NCBI GenBank assembly: GCA_031362725.1
Contig: JANLTC010000277.1
Location: 1-5,025 of the forward strand
DNA from: PR03 sp031362725
GTDB taxonomy: Bacteria > Myxococcota_A > UBA9160 > PR03
Length of the DNA stretch: 5,025 nt
Reading direction: 5' to 3'
Under the pieces are notes generated by a model that was not told where the DNA came from, ran no database searches, and saw only the letters and a program-made list of their open reading frames with translations. Positions 1 to 5,025 of this stretch are shown one piece after another; position 1 is the first letter of the stretch, and each line of letters starts with the position of its first letter. A program made the translations under genes and the position numbers.

Positions 1-378
1 CTCGGCCTGCGCGCGGCGGGCGTCGGGTTCCCGGGCCACTTCCTGGTGCAGGTCGGCGCGGACGACGGATCGGATCTGTTGGTCGATCCGTTCCACGGCA
101 CGCTCGTCGACCTGCGCCACTGCGAGGCGCTGCTCGAGCGGAGCGCGGGTCCGCAGGCGCGCATCGATCTCGCGATGCTGCAAGTCGCACGGCCGCGTGA
201 GATCCTGGTGCGGCTGCTGCGCAACCTGAAGCACGCGCACGCGCAGCGCGACGAACTCGAAGCGACGCTCGCTTGCTGCGAGCGACTGCTGCTGCTGATC
301 CCGGGCGAGCCGAGCGAGCTGCGCGATCGCGAAGCGCTGCAACGCGCGCTCCGCACGCGCCTCGCGCGGCTGCACTGA
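1..378 (+). CDS. sirB1: SirB1-family transglutaminase-like/TPR protein, C-terminal part (5' end outside window)
   Basis: The frame is open from base 1 to the TGA at 376-378 and shows the last 125 residues; the start lies outside the window. The visible N-terminal part reads GVGFPGHFLVQV, then LLVDPFHGT, which matches the second half of the SirB1 transglutaminase-like domain. His13 and Asp29 of the fragment would be the His and Asp of a papain-like triad, with the Cys upstream and unseen. Residues about 57-115 (REILVRLLRNLKHAH, then CCERLLLLIPGEPSELRDREAL) look like the helical TPR-type tail usual in this family. SirB1 proteins are named from the Salmonella sirB locus and their biochemical role is poorly defined. 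The gene sits 16 nt upstream of thiD on the same strand, so co-transcription is likely. The GTG at 46 is an internal Val codon, not a start. The family call is fairly sure; the function is not. Confidence 0.85.
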   Translation, partial: LGLRAAGVGFPGHFLVQVGADDGSDLLVDPFHGTLVDLRHCEALLERSAGPQARIDLAMLQVARPREILVRLLRNLKHAHAQRDELEATLACCERLLLLIPGEPSELRDREALQRALRTRLARLH

Positions 379-386
379 AGGCGTGC

Positions 387-390
387 GAGG
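387..390 (+). promoter_or_regulatory. Ribosome binding site deciding the thiD start
   Basis: GAGG sits 4 nt before ATG 395. The other purine run, GAAGG at 377-381, ends 1 nt before the alternative GTG at 383, which is too close to serve it. This favours the ATG. The site is short and the spacing tight, so translation may depend partly on ribosomes arriving from the upstream SirB1-like gene. Confidence 0.45.
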
Positions 391-394
391 CGTC

Positions 395-1191
<797 letters not shown>

Positions 1192-1195
<4 letters not shown>

Positions 1196-2370
1196 ACGCT
1201 CGCGACCGACGGCATCGGAATCGCGCGCAGGATCAGCTCGCTGATCTCCGACGGCGCGCCGAGTCGCATCGGCGGTCCCCAGAAACCGGTGCCGCGACTC
1301 ACGTACACCGCACTCGCGCCGAGTCGATAGAGGCCGGCGACCCACGGCACCGTCAGGCGCACCAGGTAACGGAATGGCCAGATCTGCCCGCCGTGCGTGT
1401 GACCCGAGAGCTGCAGATCGACGCCATGCTGCGACGCCCGTCGAAAGGTCGCCGGATCGTGCGCGAGCAGCACCACCGGGCGCTCCGTCTCGCGACCGTC
1501 GAGAGCGCGCGCGAGGTCTTCGCCTTGCCCCGGCCCGAGCAGCGCGCCGTGGTGATCGTCGACACCGGCGAGATCGAAGTCGCCCGCTCCGTCGCCGATC
1601 ACGACGCGCTCGTTGCGCAGCGCGCGCCAACCGAGTTGCTCGACGCGATCCACCCAGGCGTCGGCGCCAGAATAGAAATCGTGATTGCCGGTGATGAAGA
1701 AGACGCCGTGGCGCGCGCGGATCGCGCCGAACGGCTCGACCTCGTCGCCGATGCGCGCGACGCTGCCGTCGACCAGATCGCCGGTCACCGCGACGAGATC
1801 GGGCGCGAGCGCGTTGACGCGCGTCGCGATCTCGGCGGCAAAGCGCCGATCGAGCAACGGGCCGATGTGCACGTCGGAGATCTGCACGATCCGGAAGCCG
1901 TCGAGCGCCAGCGGCCAGCGCGCCAGCGGGATCTCGATGCGGCGCACGCGCGGCGCCGCGAGTCCCTGGCGCAGCGCGACCAGCGCCGCCGCGGCAGCCA
2001 CGATCGCCACGAGCACCGCGCGAGCGCGCTCCAGCAGCAGCGTGTCCCGCGGCGCAGTGGACGCCGCGCCGAGGATCCCGAGTGCGGCGTCGGTCGCGAG
2101 TGTGGTCGTCAACAGCAGGAACGTGAAGCCGAGCCACACGTACGCGGTCCACGACAGCGTGCTCGACAAGCGCCCGCTTCGGCTCCGCACGAAGATCCGC
2201 GTCAGCACGGCGGCGAGACCGATTCCGAAGACCACGACGAGGCCGCTGCGCAGCGGTTCCGGCCAGGCCGGTGCGATCGCGAGCCGCGAGGCCAGATAGG
2301 CGTGACCGCCGACACCGACCGAGAGGATCACGAGCAAGAAGACCAGACCAGCCAGGGTGCGGCGTTTCAT
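1192..2370 (-). CDS. Membrane-anchored calcineurin-like metallophosphoesterase (YaeI/YkuE-like)
   Basis: The 392-aa product joins an N-terminal membrane region to a C-terminal phosphoesterase domain. Hydrophobic helices fall at about residues 6-28, 41-61, 73-96 and 115-135. The catalytic domain begins near 153 with LDGFRIVQISDVHIG and has the full dinuclear-metal set: D166-x-H168, GDLVD (197-201), GNHD (228-231), H304 in LLAHDP, and GHTHGGQ (323-329). Related E. coli YaeI and Bacillus YkuE are metal-dependent phosphoesterases; YkuE acts at the cell envelope and YaeI is linked to lipid A precursor hydrolysis. The substrate here cannot be read from sequence. The first ATG, followed by KRR and a hydrophobic helix, is a plausible start, though no clear Shine-Dalgarno precedes it. 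The gene converges on thiD, sharing CTAG for both stops, and diverges from the MgtC-like gene. No catalytic residue is missing. Confidence 0.9.
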
Positions 2371-2456
2371 CGGACGAGCAGCGTAGCGGCCGGCGCCGCG
2401 GCGTGCAGGCAGCGGTCCTGGCGATCTCGCCCCCCGTGGCGGAGGTTGTGTACGAC
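2371..2456. promoter_or_regulatory. Divergent intergenic region between phosphoesterase and MgtC-like genes
   Basis: These 86 bp are the only intergenic space able to hold promoters for both flanking genes. I see no convincing -35/-10 pair on either strand. The region contains a GC-only inverted repeat, GCGGC-CGGC-GCCGC at 2386-2399, which includes the perfect palindrome CGGCGCCG (2391-2398). This could be an operator or chance in such GC-rich DNA. The Shine-Dalgarno of the MgtC-like gene lies at its right end. Confidence 0.4.
2441..2445 (+). promoter_or_regulatory. Ribosome binding site for the MgtC-like gene
   Basis: GGAGG is the clearest Shine-Dalgarno in the window, 11 nt before ATG 2457. 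The spacing is slightly long. An in-frame GTG at 2448 would be only 2 nt away, too close, so ATG 2457 is the better start. Confidence 0.6.
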
Positions 2457-3740
2457 ATGGACGCCTTTCAGCTCGACCTGCCGCTACGCGACTTCGCGAT
2501 CGCGCTCTTCCTCGGCGCGCTCGTCGGCATCGAGCGCGAGAAGAAGCAGGCCGCAGCGCCGGATCGCGGCATCGGCGGCCTGCGCACCTTCATGCTGTTC
2601 GCGGAAGCCGGTGCCGTCGCGGCGTGGCTCTCCGTGCAACTCGCAACACCGTGGATCTTCCTCGGCGTCGGCGCACTCGTCGCTGCGCTGCTGGTCGCCG
2701 GCTATCTCAGCTGGTCGCGCCTGCACCCGGACGACGTGGGACTCACCACCGAAGTGGCAGGGATCGTCGTGTATCTGCTGGGGGGCCTTCCGATCTACGG
2801 GTATCCGGCCCTCGCGGTCGCGCTCGGCATCACGACGTCCGCGATTCTCGCGTTCAAGGAGCCCCTGCACGGCCTCGTCGAACGGATCGGGCGCGAGGAT
2901 CTCTACGCCGGCCTGACCTTGCTGATCGCCACCTTCATCGTGTTGCCGGTGCTACCGGACCGCGCGCTCGATCCGTGGGGCGCGCTCAATCCGTATCAGA
3001 TGTGGTGGCTCGTGATCCTGATCTCGGGTCTGTCGCTGGTCGGCTACATCGCGACGCGTTGGCTCGGCGCCGGGCGCGGCATTCCGCTGACGGGCCTGTT
3101 CGGCGGACTCGTATCGTCCACCGCGGTCACGCTGAGCTTTGCGCGCCGCAGCCGCGAGAACGGTTGCAGTCCGGCGCTCGCCGACGCGCTCGCGTCCGGC
3201 ATCCTGATCGCCTGGGCGGTGATGTTCGTGCGCATCACGATCGAGGTGGCGGCGCTGCATGCGGCGTTGTTGCCGGCGCTCGCGGCGCCGATGGCGGCGC
3301 CGGCGGGAATTGCGGCACTCGCGGCGGCGGTCGCGTACCGGCGCTCGGGAAGGCTCGCCGACACCGCTCCGCGCGACGTGTCGCTGCGCAATCCATTCAG
3401 CCTGACCGCGGCGATCCGCTTTGCGCTGCTCTTCGCGGCGGTGTTGCTGATCGTGAAACTCGTCGAGACCCATGCGCCGGGAAGCGGGCTCTACGGCGTG
3501 GCGGCGCTCGCTGGCCTGACCGACGTCGATGCGATCACGCTGTCGATGGCGAGTTCGGCGCGCGCGGGTGCGACCGAAGCGCGGATCGCGGTGAACGCGA
3601 TCGTCGTCGCGGCGATCACCAACTCGCTCGTCAAGTTCGGGCTGGTGCTCGGGTTGGCGGCACCCGCACTCTCGCGGCGGCTGGCGATCGCGACCGCGTT
3701 GCTGCTCGCGGGCGCGGCGCTCGCGCTGTTCTTTCGCTGA
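2457..3740 (+). CDS. MgtC/SapB-DUF4010 polytopic membrane protein
   Basis: This 427-aa, very hydrophobic protein has an N-terminal MgtC/SapB-type region and a C-terminal DUF4010 domain, the usual pairing at the usual length of about 420 aa. The N-terminal part has the family signature LGALVGIEREKK (19-30), then GIGGLRTF (38-45) opening the second helix. The C-terminal part has GLFGGLVSSTAVTLSFARRS (213-232) and GLTDVDAITLSMA (353-365). I count about 12-13 membrane segments, near 10-25, 44-60, 65-84, 98-113, 116-133, 151-166, 180-200, 210-227, 243-263, 267-294, 316-336, 344-364, 377-400 and 408-425. It acts in the inner membrane. Salmonella MgtC is tied to survival in low magnesium and in macrophages, but this long form is a different subfamily of unknown function and should not be called a virulence factor. 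The open frame continues upstream over the phosphoesterase gene, but GGAGG supports ATG 2457. The gene appears monocistronic. Confidence 0.9.
   Translation: MDAFQLDLPLRDFAIALFLGALVGIEREKKQAAAPDRGIGGLRTFMLFAEAGAVAAWLSVQLATPWIFLGVGALVAALLVAGYLSWSRLHPDDVGLTTEVAGIVVYLLGGLPIYGYPALAVALGITTSAILAFKEPLHGLVERIGREDLYAGLTLLIATFIVLPVLPDRALDPWGALNPYQMWWLVILISGLSLVGYIATRWLGAGRGIPLTGLFGGLVSSTAVTLSFARRSRENGCSPALADALASGILIAWAVMFVRITIEVAALHAALLPALAAPMAAPAGIAALAAAVAYRRSGRLADTAPRDVSLRNPFSLTAAIRFALLFAAVLLIVKLVETHAPGSGLYGVAALAGLTDVDAITLSMASSARAGATEARIAVNAIVVAAITNSLVKFGLVLGLAAPALSRRLAIATALLLAGAALALFFR
3711..3733 (+). terminator. Weak terminator-like hairpin inside the 3' end of the MgtC-like gene
   Basis: GCGCG (3712-3716) pairs with CGCGC (3722-3726) around a 5-nt loop, with a G-U wobble at 3711/3727. 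The T-rich run TGTTCTTT follows. The arrangement resembles an intrinsic terminator within the last codons (ALALFFR), where no intergenic room exists. The short stem, interrupted T-run and codon-driven composition make chance a real possibility. Confidence 0.2.
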
Positions 3741-3741
3741 A

Positions 3742-4743
3742 TCACCAGCCGCGCAGGTCGATCGGCCAGACCTCGACCACCTGCTCGCCGACCGCGAGCT
3801 GCAGTCGCTCGTGGTATGCGAGGGTCGGGTCGATGTGCGCGGGCCAGACGCGCACCCGGTCGCCGACGCGCGCGGAGAGCGGCTCGTTCGATTCCGCGTC
3901 GCGCGAGAACGTCACGTGCTCGTCGGAGCAGAACCAGACCTTGGCGCCGTCGATCGTCGGATTGCCGTGATCCATGCCGAGCGACTTGAGCCCGGCGTCG
4001 CACACCGCGAAGACGTCGTTCGCCGAGACCACCGTCGCAAGGACGCAGAATGCGAGCCGGAACGGCATGCCGAGCTTCGCGTAGTCGGTGTCCATCAGCG
4101 AATACGAGCCGGCCTGGATCTCGGTCGCGACGTCGTTCAGATCGAAGGTGCCGGTGCCGCCGGCGGAGATCACCTCGCCACCCACGAGCGCATGCGCCGC
4201 GCTCAGTTTCGCCATCGACGCGTCGCACGCCGCCTTGCGCTGCGCGCGCTCGGCAAGCGGCATCACGTGGCCCTCGTAACCCATCACGCCGCGCACCGCG
4301 AGACCGCGACGACGCGCGAGGTCCGCGATGCGACCGCTGTCCTCGGGCGCGCAGCCGCAGCGCGGCAGGCCCACATTCACGTCGATCAGCACTTCGCGCA
4401 CGCCGCCGTCCGCGGCGGCCGCGACGGTCTCCGGCGAATCGACGGCGACCGTCACGCGCGCATCGAGACGGCCGAGCCGGCGCGCGTCGAGCGTTTCGTT
4501 CGCGAGCAGCAGATCGTCGCCGAGGCCCGCGGCGGCCATGCCCTCGATCTCGCGCAGCGTCGCGCAGCAGAAGCTGCGATGACCGAGCGCAGCCTGGCGC
4601 TTCGCGAGCGCCGTGCACTTGGTCGCTTTCACGTGCGGGCGCAGTCGCGCGCCCGGCAGCGCCTTCGCCATCGTCACGAGATTGTGTTCGAGCGCCGCGA
4701 CGTCGACGACCAGCGCGGGCGTCGCGAGATCGCGCAGCTTCAC
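3742..4743 (-). CDS. D-threonine aldolase-like, metal-dependent fold-type III PLP enzyme (DSD1 family)
   Basis: The 333-aa product has an alanine-racemase-like N-terminal barrel and the C-terminal metal-binding beta domain of the D-threonine aldolase/D-serine dehydratase family. Motifs are TPALVVD (8-14), RPHVKATK (35-42, with probable PLP lysine K39), VNVGLPRCG (123-131), GYEGH (155-159), SAGGTGTF (193-200, phosphate site), GSYSLMD (212-218), GLKSLGMDHGNP (251-262) and PAHIDPT (301-307). The metal pair is H303-x-D305. From family knowledge, HxD is the D-threonine aldolase form, while D-serine and 3-hydroxyaspartate dehydratases have HxC. Cleavage of a D-beta-hydroxy amino acid to glycine plus aldehyde is therefore my first guess; the substrate is unproven. 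It is shorter than typical members (about 370-380 aa), and KATK replaces the usual KTHK. The GTG start overlaps the argC stop, implying translational coupling. The longer in-frame extension upstream is low-complexity antisense of argC reading and is rejected. Confidence 0.88.
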   Translation of the reverse strand: MKLRDLATPALVVDVAALEHNLVTMAKALPGARLRPHVKATKCTALAKRQAALGHRSFCCATLREIEGMAAAGLGDDLLLANETLDARRLGRLDARVTVAVDSPETVAAAADGGVREVLIDVNVGLPRCGCAPEDSGRIADLARRRGLAVRGVMGYEGHVMPLAERAQRKAACDASMAKLSAAHALVGGEVISAGGTGTFDLNDVATEIQAGSYSLMDTDYAKLGMPFRLAFCVLATVVSANDVFAVCDAGLKSLGMDHGNPTIDGAKVWFCSDEHVTFSRDAESNEPLSARVGDRVRVWPAHIDPTLAYHERLQLAVGEQVVEVWPIDLRGW

Positions 4744-5025
4744 GCGGGCAGCCCGGTCGTCTCGGCGAGCCCGAGCATCGCATTCAGGTTCTGGATCGCC
4801 GCGCCGGCTGCGCCCTTGCCGAGGTTGTCGAGGATCGCGACGAGCAGCACGTGACCGCTGGGGTGCGGCAGCACGTGGAGGTCGATGCGGTTGGTGTCGT
4901 TGCACGCCTGCGGGTCGAGGCTGCGTTCCGTCACGGCAACGGCTTCTGCGTACGGTGCGACGCGCACGAACGCCGCGCCGCGATAGCGCTCGTAGATCGC
5001 CTCCCAGACTGCTTTGCCGGTCGCG
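4740..5025 (-). CDS. argC: N-acetyl-gamma-glutamyl-phosphate reductase ArgC, C-terminal part (5' end outside window)
   Basis: ArgC reduces N-acetylglutamyl phosphate to the semialdehyde with NADPH in arginine biosynthesis, in the cytosol. Only the last 94 residues are visible, and the gene runs off the right edge. The fragment begins ATGKAVWEAIYERYRGAAFVRV, the ArgC segment that precedes substrate-site strands. It ends with the diagnostic DNLGKGAAGAAIQNLNAMLGLAETTGL, matching the ArgC C-terminal DNLxKGAAGQAxQN...LGLxExxGL. Ala replaces the usual Gln after KGAAG. The catalytic Cys and the GxGH region lie upstream, out of view. The GTG at 4967-4965 is an internal Val codon. Its TGA overlaps the GTG start of the next gene (4740-4743). 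In many bacteria argC is followed by argJ or argB; here it is followed by a D-threonine-aldolase-like gene. Confidence 0.9.
   Translation of the reverse strand, partial: ATGKAVWEAIYERYRGAAFVRVAPYAEAVAVTERSLDPQACNDTNRIDLHVLPHPSGHVLLVAILDNLGKGAAGAAIQNLNAMLGLAETTGLPA

Noticed and set aside
2379..2391. TACGCT as a -10 box for the phosphoesterase gene on the minus strand
   Set aside because: There is no matching -35 element, and it lies only about 9 nt before the ATG, so it would need an almost leaderless transcript.
2391..2398. CGGCGCCG palindrome as a specific operator
   Set aside because: An 8-bp GC-only palindrome is common by chance in this DNA and matches no regulator site that I recognise.
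1393..2916. 507-codon open frame on the plus strand opposite the phosphoesterase
   Set aside because: It is rich in Arg, Glu, Asp and Ala, mirrors the antisense of a gene with all catalytic motifs, and then runs out of frame into the MgtC-like gene.
3491..4783. 430-codon minus-strand frame spanning the convergent junction
   Set aside because: It is an out-of-frame shadow of the D-threonine-aldolase-like gene and the antisense of the MgtC-like gene, and its composition is not protein-like.
4744..4905. N-terminal extension of the D-threonine-aldolase-like gene to 4905
   Set aside because: The extra residues are Arg/Pro/Gln-rich and lie over argC in another frame. The family's N-terminus (LxTPALVVD) begins right after the GTG at 4743.

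Overview
The window is GC-rich, gene-dense bacterial DNA. Six protein-coding genes fill almost all of it, four complete and two cut by the window edges. The high GC at third codon positions, a SirB1-family gene next to thiD, and housekeeping genes with no mobile element suggest a chromosomal core region. The source is probably a high-GC proteobacterium or similar environmental Gram-negative; the sequence does not fix the lineage.

Layout from left to right. (1) Two plus-strand genes, probably one operon: the 3' end of a SirB1-like transglutaminase/TPR gene, then thiD (thiamine pyrimidine kinase) 16 nt downstream. (2) A minus-strand gene for a membrane-anchored metallophosphoesterase. It converges on thiD, and the two stop codons overlap in one CTAG. 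(3) An 86-bp divergent intergenic region, the only sizeable non-coding stretch. (4) A plus-strand gene for a polytopic MgtC/SapB-DUF4010 membrane protein. (5) Converging on it with a 1-nt gap, a minus-strand pair entering from the right edge: the 3' end of argC (arginine biosynthesis), overlapping by 4 nt (GTGA) a gene for a metal-dependent fold-type III PLP enzyme of the D-threonine aldolase/D-serine dehydratase family.

No single pathway links all the genes. The window reads as compact core metabolism: thiamine biosynthesis, arginine biosynthesis, D-amino-acid metabolism, a membrane transporter-like protein and a membrane-associated phosphoesterase. I found no CRISPR array, tRNA, rRNA, insertion sequence, toxin-antitoxin pair or defence system. 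The observations most worth following up are the translational coupling of argC to a D-threonine-aldolase-like gene, that enzyme's HxD metal motif and short length, and a strong hairpin in the last codons of thiD.
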